This document shows, piece by piece, positions 39,701 through 53,023 of a DNA stretch of 64,000 bases (the first letter of the stretch is position 1; every line of letters begins with the position of its first letter). Under the pieces are notes generated by a model that was not told where the DNA came from, did not search any database, and saw only the letters and a list, made by a program, of their open reading frames with translations. Origin of the DNA: Nymphaea colorata (Eukaryota; Streptophyta; Magnoliopsida; Nymphaeales; Nymphaeaceae); the NCBI RefSeq assembly GCF_008831285.2, contig NC_045149.1, forward strand, positions 19,795,035 through 19,859,034, read 5' to 3'. Made by a program: the position numbers and the translations under genes.

Positions 39701-41950
39701 TATCATGACTACCAAATTTAGATATCATTCAGAACTTAAAACTTAAGATGTTAGAAAATGGAAAACGAACCTAAAAATTTTAAGTACATACCAAGACATA
39801 TATCCCATTTTTTCAATCAGCAAATTCAAAACAACGACCCATTGTCTAAAAAAGAGTACACTGGCCCAGCATTTTCCTGTTAAACAAACTTATCATACCA
39901 CAACACTATGGATCACAAGAGCTCACATGCTCAAATCTTCAAAAAAAACTTATAATGGTAACAACCAAAGGTCCCCTTTGAGCACGAAAATTAGATTAAG
40001 CACTTCGAAAACAAATAGAGAATTAAATAATGAAGAGAATACAAAAGATACCTAAATCAACACCGTAGTGATAACCACAGTTCTCAACCATGGTCCCAAA
40101 TAACATGAATCTAAATATTAGGTAAATTCTCATCATGAAATGGCAAACTGCCAAAAATAACTGCCAAAATACTGAACAGCGACTTAAAAGGCTACAATGT
40201 TATCATGAACATTTTCTCAAATGATCCAGAAATTCAAAAAAGAAATAAAAAAATCATAATGTATATTATGTCCAATATGCCAAATGAAGAAAATCAGAAA
40301 GATGCTTCAAAAGTTATATTTTATAATTGTAAATTAATAATAAAAACTCCAAAGACATCTTTGTACATCTAACAATGTGGAGTTTCTTAGGATTTTCAGA
40401 ACAAAGGAGGTAACGTTTACCTTCTTGAAATCCTTCGGCATAATTTGACAGGTAACTGCGTAGCTATTTCATGCAAAGAAGCATGTAAACAAATGGTCTA
40501 GGGATATTTCTGCATTTGGATATTGAAGCAACTACTGAAGGATGAAATCATTGAAAGCATAAATTTTCTTGTCAAGGCAAATGACGAGGTGTTGGGCAGG
40601 ATCATAGTTCAACAGCCCAAAAGCATGTATTAACAGACTAAAACAAGTACACATACTCCCTCTCATTGGCTGAGTGATGTGCCCATGATTGTTCATGGAT
40701 CAACTTCAAGTAATCACTGTACGAGGAGGAAGATAAAATTTAGAAAGCCATGAAAGCATTGTTGACAAGATGTTTCTGATTTTTGTATTAGGATCTCAAA
40801 AGATTTGTTGAATTGAGCAGCGTGCTGATCTACGATATCGTCTTTAGATGTATATATGCAACGCAATCTTCACCGAGCAGCCATAATAAGTTGAAAATGA
40901 TGCTATTTTAAGAAGCACAACTCCGACAGACAGAAAGAGGCAAAAAATTACCTGCAAACACTGTACTTGTGGAAAACCTCTCGGAGTACTTTGGGAAAAG
41001 CTTCTCGGAGTTCATCTGATATCATACTTTTTTCCAAGGCAGCCTTGCTACTCTGACCCTGCCCTACATGTTGCTCAAGTTTGTTGGCTGATAGCTGCTT
41101 ATTGGCAACTATAACCTTCCGTGGAGCAACCATTGTTTTCATAGAATTGCTTACAGCAAAGGTTGAAAGGGTTGCTTTTATATCTTGCTCAGAGGCCAAC
41201 CATGCCCTATGTTGTTCCTTCACAACCTCAGGATAGTTATCAAGGAACGACTTGTCTGCAGGCTTATGCAATACCCAGGTACCACTTGCATGCCTCAAAA
41301 GAGCCAGTGGAGCCAGAACCGTTCTAACCTTACCTTCAGGATCATTTATATTCTTCAGTGAATCTTTTAGCTTTTCATGTTCAACTGTCCCAAGCTTGTG
41401 GAACATGAGAAGAGCATAATCTCTCACTGCAGCTAATACACCTTCATATCGAAATTTACTTTTGGGAACCCACAAACCCTTTACTAAATGTGCATTCTGT
41501 TGAAGCTCCTGAAGGACATCCTGTTCTGTAGAACCATAGGCAACCCGCATGATATCGGCAAATCGAGCAACTTGAATATGCTCCTGTAAAGAAGAGATCA
41601 AGGAACTTGCGATCAATCATGGTACAAAATAAGAAGAAACAAATTCTAGTGCCAAATCTAGTCAAACCTTTTGACAGACATGCTTGTGCAGTGGTTGCGA
41701 ACCATGATAGAATATTGCAGCATTACATGGTATAACGTGTGCATGCAGTTCAAGTTTCAATTATAGAATTTCAATAAATAACGGTGCATTTTTCAAGTAC
41801 TTATGATACATATAAACCATATTCTTCAATATTTTTTTACCTTGAAAGTTGAAAGTCATGTAAAAGCACATGTAATCACTAATCACTTGGAGACATTTTG
41901 ATGTCTAGGGATTTTTTGTGTGAGCAAGAGTGTGTGTGCATGTCCACGTC

Positions 41951-41982
<32 letters not shown>

Positions 41983-44900
41983 GATCTTCAACATCTTTCT
42001 TCAGATAAGCCAACAAGTGCAAGCTGGTTGACAATTAGGCAATATACACACACACACACACATAATATATATATATAATATATGACTAACCAAATACATT
42101 TAACTGATTATGAGTTGATCAATTTGATTGATCACAAGCTGTCACATGTAAGTTACATTTTCAAAAGAACAAAGACAAATGAGTTGATCAAGACACCTGA
42201 TAATATATTACATAATCCTTATATTTACTTAGTTAAAAAAGTGAATGACGACCTGTATTCGATTTGAAAGTAACTTTAAATGAGACACCATGCAAACTAG
42301 CAATTAAGATGATCAGATGATACACACATAAGGCAATCAAGTGCTGCCCACCATATCCCCACCATGCATCCGTATCTTTTCAGTGGGCACCATTTGCTTT
42401 CTATATATCATACGTACTGATTAGAGTTCGTGGAGAACTTATGAAGTTCCAGTCTTGGATAGGGATGTTTGTGCCCAGCGGTGTGGAGCACACTGGAGCA
42501 GCCCATCCAACGTTAAGACATATAAAACCCTATTGGCAGACTCTCTGTGTGTGTTTTCAGTAAATGATACAGACATGACTTTAATGCAAGTATACCTTTT
42601 TTTCCTACTCATATTACTACTCTGCAGCTTCACCCTGACACATCCATAACACCAAGTCATCAGTATCCAACACTTTGGCACTGATACCAACACCAACACT
42701 CCTTGTCACTTTGAACATGGAATTTTCCTGAGAAAAAAGGAACCTGATATTTTCATAGAGAATACTCTTGTCTTATATACAAAATGTAAATGTCAGATTA
42801 GGCACAAATAGAAGAGACTCTCTCCACCACTTTGTGGCCATGTCTCACACCAGTTCTGATGTTAGTGTTCAGCAAACATGGCTGCCTTTTTATCCCTTTG
42901 CCAAGACACAAAATCTGTCTCGCTAGATTTTACTGTACCAAATAGGTCCACTGTCAAGGACATGCTGATCAGAGATGGTTTGACAGCTAGGACACCTCCT
43001 GGGATATCTATCTAGGTGACAAAAACAACTTAAAGCAGCACTGGAATACCCAAATTCACTATTTTGACCAACTAGATACCCTGAAGGACCAATGATGACT
43101 ATGACAAGCACAACTGGTTACAAATATGTCAGAAATATCTAGTGAAGTACAGAAAAACTGTTTCCACAAAGAGAAAAAAACAAGCTAAACTGGCGCATGA
43201 AGATACTAACCGCTACATACCACCTTTCCAACCAATGTTCCCAAGGAAGTTTGTCAATTCTTCTGCAACACGATATAAACATTAAGTTACAAAGAAAATA
43301 GTTTACTCATTTCAGGAAAAAAAAAATACAGCACACAAAAAAAAAATTGCAACCACAACAAAGCCACAAAAATATTCTACACATTGAATTTGGAACAACA
43401 GGAAAGCAAAGCTCTAGCAACTAAAAGCAAGTTCAACATCAGTGACGCAAGAAGCGCCAGAGAAATTCAAATTCAATCACATTCTCTAACACGCACACAC
43501 ACACACAGAGAGAGAGAGAAACATACAGAAAATTCTTTTTCGCTAAACTCTTCATGCACATCATCTAATTACAGTTAAATGAATGTTAAAAGCAACGAGC
43601 AAAATTGAGCTCAACTCACTAGAAAAGGAAATCACCAGGCATACTATAAGAATCAAAATCAATCAATGCTGTACAAAGCAACAGACAAAGGAGTATTTGA
43701 CTCAGATCAAACCCCTGTAATCATTAGCTGATGAAAATAAAATGCCAGATTCAATTTCTTGTTTAAGAAAAATGATCATTACAGTACACTTCCTCTTCTT
43801 TTCAAACTTAATTTCCTATTGTTTTTAAGACTATCTCCTATTGGATTCTCCACTTCAACCAAATCAAAGATCATAAATAAACAACAAAAGGGATGATATG
43901 TCACCTTCCTAACATATCAGTTCTACCATCACTTTTGGACTTTCCCGTGAGTAAACTCACAGGCCTCCCAGGCACTAAAGAATTGATGTAGTCATCCCTT
44001 CAGGCAAGAAGAAAAAAGATTATCAACTACAATCACAATGTGAACTGTTCCATTTAAAAATAATAATAATAATTTTATATGCTGACATACAGGTGCATGG
44101 ATAAGTGAACTGAGGAAACATCTTCAGACACAAGCTGTTGCTGATATCTGTTAGCTGAGGGGCTATCTGTACCCAAATATTCCAGAGAAATCCAGGCCTG
44201 TGACCATAAATAGCAGGTCAGAATGAGTTGCAAACTACATAAATATGCTGACATGAACAAAGAAACAATGGCAGCACTCTAGCGGCATACAGATACTCAT
44301 TTACGTCTCGTATCACTTATCAGATAAAGATATTCAACAATTATAAAAAAAAATTGATATAAAAGAAAAATATGTGGAGAATTAAAAAGTCAATTGTCAT
44401 AATTATCAGGAACAATGATTAATGGAAGAGTTATTGGACATACTTTCACTGCCAATGGATAGGATATTGAATTCAGGTTCCTAATTATTGTATACTAGCA
44501 GTAAGTAGTACTTGACTTCTGGGTCAAAAATGGAAAAAGCATATCAAACGAAATGTACATTTTAAAATCTGAGAATCTGAATTAGTAGATAGTCAGGTCA
44601 GGTTGCAACGTGCAGCTCACATTAACAACAATGTTTGCATCAACACACAACAATTTCCTTAACATCATAAAAAAAATACATTGATATAGTAGTGTTCCAC
44701 CTAGTATAAAGCTTCTATTCTGTAACCAATTTTACCCAATCATTCAACAAACATAAGTGTCTGCATGATATGGGGGGATCAGGGTTGTGCGTGAAATAAA
44801 AAATACACATCCTGCTGCAGGATGAAATGTCATTTGATGTTCTTTAACATCAGAAAATAGAAACCAACCAGATTGACCAAAAACAATTAAAAGTAACTCC

Positions 44901-47900
44901 CAAAGTTTCAGCATTAAGTTGCAAACCCGAAATGGAAAAATTTAAAATAGCCAGATCAGATAAATGTAGTAAATATTATAAGCTCTAAATAGAAATTAAT
45001 CAAAGGGAAAGACCATCCAAGAGATTTCTGAAAGGCATTGACATCAACATAACATGCCCTGGAAGTATATATTGAAATGGTATATCCAAAACAAGGAACT
45101 TTATGTAAGAAAATGACTGCAATATTAAATTACTCAATATTTTCATTGGTATTATGGACTGAAGCTCTCAAGAGTCAAAATAAATTGCATGTATTCTTAT
45201 AAAGTTCCTGCTCAGTTTGTGTCCAAGACTCGATAAGAGTCATAAACAAGTAGGAAATCCTTTCTTTTGTATATGCATAGATTGGATTGTCTTACAAATG
45301 TTGAATTATATGATTCTCGAACAAAAGTCTTTGACCCTAAAACAACGAGTAGATTCTTCATTGGTAATCGAGAAAGTTCAAAAAAATATAAATTAGTGCT
45401 CATCTCATACATTGTGAAAAGTTGAAACAGATAAGGCTAGATTCTCATAAAATGGACATGTAGGAGTGGGTGCATTACAAGATTTTTCATTTGAGGAAAT
45501 GTTTGATGTAGAACCTAGACATGTAAAAGGAAACACTAATAGTTTTCCCACTATTATTCCTGCATATATGGTATTGAATTTGACAGATTCTATGATGCAC
45601 CACTTCAGCATTATAGATAACACTGAGCAATGACAAACAAGACACACAAGTTTAAAATTAACCCATGGGTTGATCAATACATGGATCCACAAGGATAAGG
45701 AAATCCATCATATATGTGCTATATTTATAAAAGATAAGGACATCTACCATACATTCAAACTATGTGGTGTCTTTACAAATTACAAAAAGATAAAGTGATT
45801 TCTTAGATATTGATTATGCTTCTATATCACTTATCCAATCAAAAGAAAGCAAACAATTCACATACTGATTAAAAGAAAATAAATTTTTTCCTTTGAAGTG
45901 AACCAGTAAATGCAACAATTTATCTCTATGAAGGTTCATTAAAATCCACAGATATGAGTCAAAGTGGATTCAGTATGGTTCCTTTTCAACTAAACTCTTC
46001 AAATTCTGCACCTAATAGTTATGGTGCAATTGGAGTTGGACAATTTTGAGAAAACTAGGACAATTTTGAGAAAACTAAGGCGTTGGTGAGATTGCTGAGA
46101 AGACCAAGTAGCATGGGCGTATAGAATAGCTTGCACTAAGGTGTCAGTTATTTTGCATCTTCTAGCCATTGCATTTTATTTAGTTGACCTCAAATTCTCC
46201 ATCACATTTTGGATATATGAGCTTCTTTGAAACTGATGATAGTTGTTCAACATTAGCTTCAAATCAATAGCTTTCTAGCTTCTTCATTTGTTATAAGTGA
46301 CAACTTTATTGAACTATCCATTAGCTTTTGAGTTTTGCACATTTTCCCTTGATTCACTATTACTCTACATGCATTACCACAACAGAATCTTGGAGGATTT
46401 CTCGTCCCAACATCAAAATTAGAAGAGAAGACTTACTTATCACTTAGTTCTTTTAGACCAAACATCCAGCAGATCATTTTTTTCTTCATTTACTGGACCA
46501 AGTAATTTATTAATGCCAGTTCCACAAAATTTTTTATAAAAGCATAATCAAGCATAATCTCAAAGTTCAAAAACAAATGCTTCAGCTTACTACCTTACTT
46601 TTACACGGGCCACTGACATGGCAGCATTCTGACAATCATTAAGGAAAAACTCACGAGTAATAAAAAAAAATTATAGATTTATCCCACCAAATCAGAGGAA
46701 ACATGCGTGACTAAGCAAATGTTTGTGCATCATACAAACACATCATACCCTCTCTCCTCAAACTTTATGAGACAAAAGGAAGAACTTGCACTTATTTTTC
46801 CTCATTGACACTTCAACAAGGATTGAAATTTTGAGCAAGTTTAGTTGTAAAGTCAAGGATAAAGTACAACGTATAAGAAAAAAGCACTTCCAATAATTTC
46901 AAATTTTTCAATAACTTATTTTTAAAAATTAATAACGGTTGCATAAAAATGTTAAAACAGAAGCCTTCTTATTCACCTCTGAATCATTCTCTTGCTTAAT
47001 CTGTGCGTACGACATGGGCCGTTTACTTTGAGTACCAACAAGTCCTGAACCATCTTTGTTCTGCAGATGTATATAACCAAATCGTCCATATTACGAACAA
47101 TCCAAATAGGTGTAAACAGCATTGAGTACTTGTAGGAAGCCAAAAAATATTAAACCAAGATTCTGATGAATAATAGTTGCTCTACTGTGATGCTTTAGGT
47201 TGTGCTTCAAGGTCTGTTGTAGCATATCTTAGAAAGTGCAAAACACAGATCAGAAAGCCAGAAATTTATAAAATTATCATGTTAATGTTCATATCTAGAC
47301 AAAAGCTTACCACCATTGCTGGACGGTTAGAAGGCTCAGCAGATTTCACACTCCCATCCTTCATTTCAACTCCACCACTTTTTCTCATGGGGCCCTGGGA
47401 AGCATTTAGGTATGCCATTGAAGGTCGGAGCTGCACAACTGCATGAATAGGATTCAAGTGTAACTGCAAGATGAAAGAGAATAAGACAAACTCTTACAAC
47501 AACCCAATCAATATATATTTATTAGGAAGGCTAAGACATGGTAAATCACAACTATAATCCAGTCAATTACTCCACACAAATCAACAAAAATTCAAGAATA
47601 TAGATACGTCAACAAGAGAAACAGGAAACAACTATTATTAAAAAGAGAAACTCAACATGACAGAGATGTTCTACCTTCTTTCCGATTAGAAAGCCGACAG
47701 CATAGCCTGTCACTGGGGGTGTCTTGGATGATGACAGGGTCTAATAAACACAAACAAGTGAAATGAGAGGAAGCTACAAGGATCACATTCAATCTACAAT
47801 TGTCCAGATAACTACATCAAATCCAACAAAACCTGCTTCTCAATTCGTAAAGAGTCTTCAACAGTGCTATCGTAGTTTTCAGATCGAACATCTATGGCCA

Positions 47901-48681
47901 AATCCACTTCCACTTTGGACTGTTTAGGTTTCACTCTCACCTGAATGAGAAAAAATGTAACTCACAGAATACCTAACGAGGAATATCAAAAGGGAAGCTT
48001 AGAGGAGGAAGCAATTAAGAGACACACCTCTTGACACCTTTCATTAAGTTCATAAGGACGCCAACAAGGTCGAAGAGGATATTGTATTATGTAAAGCTGC
48101 AATGAGCATCTATAACAATTCAGGACAAAAAAAAAGAATAGGGAAGAAGCATATCTCTTAAAATAAAGAACAGTTCCCCAAGATGCGAGAATAGAAACAG
48201 AATATTCTACGGGAGAAACAATGGAAGATTCTCTAGCGACAAGTAAAGAAACCCGCACCTGGGCATTCACATCAACGGGGGAAGGATTGAAGAAAACGTC
48301 GATCTCCTGAACGACTCTATTTCCTTGTGGGCTCACACTCTCAGGCTCATCATTGCCCACATCGGTCGAGGGATCCACGTCCATGGGGGTGCAGTCAATA
48401 GCGGCATCGACGGGCTCGGCCAGCTCTGGCTTGGGGTTAGCATCAGGTTCTGGCTTGATGGGGACAGACTCCTGCTTGATGGAGGTGGAGGGGCTGGCGC
48501 CCTTGGGCTTGGGCTTGGGCTTGAACTTAGGTTGGAACTTGAGAGAGCGAGAAGCAGGAGCAGCATCATCAACGAGCTTGAAGAGGTCATCATCGAGAGC
48601 AATGTTAGAGAAGGAGAAGGAGGAAGAGGTGGATGTCTCTTCCTTCTTCTTCACCGCCTTCCCTTTCCCCTCTCCCTCCAT
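36742..48681 (-). CDS. RPC5: DNA-directed RNA polymerase III subunit RPC5 (Sin-like family)
   Basis: Twelve exons join in phase on the minus strand: 48681-48259, 48096-48028, 47940-47833, 47740-47675, 47463-47311, 47060-46977, 44197-44091, 43997-43905, 43262-43221 (or 43224), 41583-40952, 39501-39295, 39129-39009, and a thirteenth and last, 36813-36742. One very short exon between 43220 and 41584 is needed to restore phase and was not found. The product is about 725-730 residues. Diagnostic pieces: acidic/Lys-Pro N-terminus, EIDVFFNPSPVDVNAQ, LYIIQYPLRPCWRPYELNER, VRVKPKQSKVEVDLAIDV, TGYAVGFLIGKK, LHLNPIHAVVQLRPSM, then the plant C-terminal part with HLVKGLWVPKSKF, EAFPKVLREVFHKYSVC, LLKARGPNAKVKKIE and VMNELCVSVGNAWMMKSGDG. 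RPC5 pairs with RPC4 as the TFIIF-like subcomplex of Pol III, which transcribes tRNA and 5S rRNA in the nucleus. Exons 8 and 9 are the least conserved and least certain. Confidence 0.93.
37362..37690. repeat. Tandem duplication of 164 bp in the last RPC5 intron
   Basis: AACAGTAACTTCATCTCAAG at 37362 recurs at 37526; the two copies (37362-37525, 37526-37690) are nearly identical (for example TAGTAAGG versus TAATAAGC and CAAAGTATC versus CACAGTATC). A fragment of a third copy (CTAAGGAACAAGCTCC) follows at 37695. Confidence 0.95.
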
Positions 48682-49675
48682 CCCCCCCTGCCCGTAGCTA
48701 CAAGCTATGCCTCCCTATCTCTCTCCCCTTGCTAGCTTTCTCTGAGTGTATTTTAGTTGCAAAAGAAAGTACAGGGATAAAACAAAATTTTAGAGACCGT
48801 TTAATGGCCACATATAAAAATCCATATATACATTTTTCTCATAAAATTATTCCCAGAAAAAGGAACAGAAAAGAATTCATGCTTGTTTTATTAAACACTG
48901 TTTGATGAGCACGAGACAGAATTTCCGGAAAGAAATAACTGATCGTTTGTACCTGTTGTTGCCTAACTGGTTTATAAGAAAAAGTTATAAATATAAAATG
49001 AGAGCATTAGAGAGCAGTCTAGCACTAAAATTTAAGGTTAAGGATGGAAAGCACGAGTGAATTACTATAACCAAAAGCACAAAAATACAATGCAGAAAGA
49101 ACACTAATTTGCTGTAAAATGGAAAACACAGAAAATACCTCCACTGCTAAACTCAAAGCAAAATAACTCACTGCGTCTCAGCACTCTTTGCCAATGAACA
49201 TATTGCAATTTGCAATAAATCATCAACAACTAAGAGATAAAAAGACAACGACTTCACCTATCTCTGAACACGAAAAGCAAAAAAAAAAAAAGATAACGAT
49301 ATCACCTATACTTTGAACACAAAGGCTAAAAGAGAAACATTGGAATACGAATTTTTCTTCGTTTAATAACCTTGACAGAGACAACTCCTCATAACCAGTA
49401 ATTTCTACTTGAACAAAAAATGGCAGCAAAGAAATGAAACGAGGGATTTGCATCGAAAAACTCCAAATAACGACCGAAAAAATGTTAAGCTTGGACAGAA
49501 GCTCCATTGGAAGCAGCCTCTCATTCGCAGAAAAGGCATAACGTTCAACGTCTGAAAAGAAGAACCGGCGCTAGAAAATAAAATAAGAGAAATTAACTTG
49601 TTTTATTTCAGTAAAAAAAAGGGCAATCCTGATGATCGCCACGAAAGAGAGTCCGAGAAATAGAGACAGCACACA

Positions 49676-49709
<34 letters not shown>

Positions 49710-51775
49710 AAGGTACCAGTACAAATGCGAGGGTGCTGTCTATTCCCAAGCTAGTGCGATTAGCAAAATCAGCCTCTGCTGCGTCGGCTGTGGCTGGAGT
49801 GGACAGTGGCGGTAGTTAGGAACTTCACCTCCTGCTACTTCGTCTGTGGCTGGAGAAAACTGTGCACAGGGCGGAGCGGAAGGGACGACAAGAGTGGAGA
49901 GAAAGGGAACTAATGGGCAAAAGGGACGCCACTCTTCCCTCTCTCTCGCCCCATTCTCCTGGTGCGCGAGCGCGGGATCTCGTATAATCGTTTCTGGGTT
50001 CCAAAAAAACAACAAAAAAACACGATGGATTGACAAAGAAAAATCTAGGGCTTCGCGGTGGCTATCGGTCCATAGGTTAAATGGTTTCGTATGATAGTTT
50101 TCAACCAAACAACGGGAGTTCGAATCTCGCCGTACCTCCGTTCCTTCTTGGCGTATTCTAGCGTTGTTCCTTGTGCTCCCACCTCGCCCTGTTTTGTCAT
50201 TTTCATTCTTTTGCCCTCCATTTAAGATAATAGAATTATTCTCTCTTGCATCTTTTACTTTTACCTAATTCCCTCGCTTGTTTCAAAGTGTGATAACTTG
50301 AATTTCAGAAGCCTTTTCCTATCTCCAGCTCTTGGAGTTTAAGGTCTGATTCAATTTTTTTCTCAATCTAATGTAGTGACCTTTTCTAATTCCCCCACTA
50401 AAATTTGCCCTAAAATCAACCACGTTTCATTAATTTGGAAGTAAGAGTAACAAAAAAAAACTTCCATTTTATAAGACAAAAGATACTTATCTAGATAATA
50501 TTTACTCTTAACAAATTAAACAGAAAAGATAATTGTTCCTCAAATGAAGTTTTTATGGGATCCCTATCCACCAAAATCTTCACTTCTGGTTTCACATTTT
50601 TTTTGGTTACTTATTTAATTTTCAACCAACCAATATGGGTTAAGTCATGTCTTTTACGATGTTGGGTCTATCCATGCATGAAATTGCTCTATTTGGAGAC
50701 TGTCTATGGGATCCAATGTTTGCTTCAGCTAAATTTGTTAAATGTAAATAGCAACATTTGTTAAATTTGTTAAATGTCTAGCCTTTCTACTCAACTTGCA
50801 TGTAGTTTGAGTTAACCTTTTTGCTTTATTTTTGCAGCATTATGATTTTATTATAGAAGAGTCATTGATCATGCATGAGTCATAATGAAGTTTGTAAAGG
50901 CCAAGCCAGAGAATGAATACGATGACGCCATTGTCATTGCTAGAAAGAACGTTGGTGCAAAGAAGAATCTGCTGTTCTTATTTCTTAGTAGCCTTTCTGC
51001 ATTATTTCCTAATGCACTTGTTGGAAACTGGTGAAATTGCTGCTTCACAATATATACCTATGCTGGTTTCCTGCCAAGAATTATAGAAAATATTCCCTGA
51101 TGAAAAGGAGGTCTGATCTTGCTTCCAGTTAGAAATCATATTTTCTTTGATCCAAGATCGACCTGTACTACTAAAAATTATACTCGTGACCTGTCATATA
51201 ACGTTGACCCGGTAACTTTCCGTGTGGTTTTCTCCTTGAACTCTACGTCAATGTCGTTTTTTGTTCAATAATCAGTTCTAAGTCAATGTCGTTTTTTGCT
51301 TATACGGCTTGAGTTCATTTTTGTATTCGTCTTCTTTTGCTTAACGCGGTTTGACTTCTTTTTTTAACTGATAAATTGTTCTGAGGGGATTGACTTAGAT
51401 TCAACCACATGGAAGGGATAGAGAGGCTGAATAAGAAACTTCGCCAAAGAGATGAAGAGATCAAACATTTGCATAAGATCTCATCATCTCTTACTAGAAA
51501 ACATGGAGTTTGAGCACATCTGCATGCCATCTTATATCATTCTTTTATTTCAGACTGATTGCGGTCCACTTCTGAAAATTCTTGATGAAAAGAAACACAA
51601 CCTTAACGAGCAATGCCATTGCATATTACAAATTCCAAAATATGCACTTGATCGATCGTCTTCACAACATTGTAAATTATAACAATCAGATTTCACAATA
51701 AAAAATCTGCAGAGTCCTCGCTGGAATACTTCCAACTCCAAATCATAAGCTGCACCTTCATTCCCATTTGAAACA
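48682..51775. other. RPC5 promoter side and spacer
   Basis: No recognised gene. 49740-49960 is GC-richer and may hold a leader exon or promoter for RPC5. A (AC)n(AG)n microsatellite lies at 49670-49710. 50085-50150 has a tRNA-like T-arm word (GAGTTCGAATC) discussed under findings. 50880-51560 contains short coding-like stretches on the plus strand that I could not assign, and a repeated GTCAATGTCGTTTTTTG at 51247 and 51283. Confidence 0.4.
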
Positions 51776-53023
51776 TCAGTATGGAGGGTAAGTTCCAGGG
51801 TACCCTGCATAAAACAAGAACAAATGCATATAAACAACCAATAGATTCATTCTATGATCTATTCTTGCTGTGCACAGTTGACAGAAGTACCTGGATATGG
51901 AGCCGGCGGGTATGTTGTTGGGGGATATGGTGGCGGCGGATAGACAGCAGGCTGGGAAGGATATGCAGGAGCATAGCTTGGCACTGGGGCCGGTGGTGGA
52001 GGATAGACCGGCGGATATACAGGTGGAGTTTGGCTTACGTAGCTAGAAATAGGAGGATAGCCGCTCGGCGGTGGCTGAGTGTAAGGATAAGCGCCCTGTG
52101 ATTGCGGTGGTGCTAATGGCGCATACGACGGCACGTACATTGTCTGGTTCTTCTGATGCTTCTGCCAAACGAAGAAGATGACAACAATTAGACTGAAGTT
52201 AAAATACAACCGAAAGGTAGGAGCAATGGAACTGAGAGTGGAACAAGCGAACTCACATTTAGGTTCGGATAGTGCAGTATCAGGCTTACTTCCCCTGCAT
52301 ACCTGTTGCAGATAAACGCAGAGTCAACCTGGGGTTAAAGATGAGCAAGTTTGCAGGAAGCAGTCGGTGCTTACCTTCCATTTCTGCTCTGGATAGGCCA
52401 CGACGAACCATCGTATCCTTCATTGAGGACCTTCTGCAACAGAATCCTGATGACGGCATAACATCAAGCGTTGAATTGATAACTGGAAGAATTAAAACGG
52501 GGCGGCGTGATGCAGGGCTCACCTTCCGCTACCAATATGATCGTCCATGGTTAACGTGTTGCTGTTCCAGACTTGGACGGTGACTTCCCGGAGACCCTCG
52601 ATGAGGGTGAAGATGAACTTCTCCTGGAAGCTGGGGTTCTTGCCTCCATCTGCAGCAATCAATGAGGAAAGATCATGGCAGTGAGAAGAATTGTGACAAC
52701 ATATCTCGGTTTTGGTCTTTTCTTGTCGAAAGAAAAGATGGGTTGTCACGAGGGATGATCTTCTTCCTCACCTGTACATGTTCTGGTTCTGAACTTGCTG
52801 CTTCCGTATTCGAGGCAGACGTAGGGGTCTTGCCTGGATATCCACTCTGTATCCCTCAATTTGGTGCATCCAACAACTGCCCAACAGCAAACAAGGTAAA
52901 AGTAAAACCAAATCAACAAAAGCAGAGCCAGATATAACGTGATTTTGATTCGGTGAGGAAGACGGCATTGGAGGGCTCACCTGTTACTTCCAGCACCTGG
53001 CCTTGGATGCCGCAGATCGACAT
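51776..53023 (-). CDS. C2-domain protein with Pro/Tyr-rich tail (SRC2-like, CaLB type), seven exons
   Basis: Exons: 53023-52981, 52876-52772, 52649-52523, 52446-52375, 52302-52257, 52161-51891, 51804-51776, all with GT-AG borders and consistent phases, giving 230 residues. Residues 1-131 form one C2 domain: MSICGIQGQVLEVTV, KLRDTEWISRQDPYVCLEYG, TRTCTDGGKNPSFQEKFIF, VWNSNTLTMDDHIGSG, KVLNEGYDGSSWPIQ and GEVSLILHYPNLN. The Asp residues of the first and third loops expected to bind calcium are present. Residues 132-230 are a low-complexity tail rich in Pro, Tyr, Ser and Ala, ending YPGTYPPY through a 29-base last exon; reading through instead would end at 51859. Family knowledge: SRC2-like proteins bind phospholipids in a calcium-dependent way and respond to cold or elicitors. 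Closest remembered relative is Arabidopsis At4g34150. The membrane role here is inferred. A leader intron ending just before the ATG is possible. Confidence 0.92.

Noticed and set aside
50041-50150. A genuine tRNA gene
   Set aside because: The T stem has a mismatch, no 7-bp acceptor stem or 5-bp anticodon stem can be paired, so only a relic is possible.
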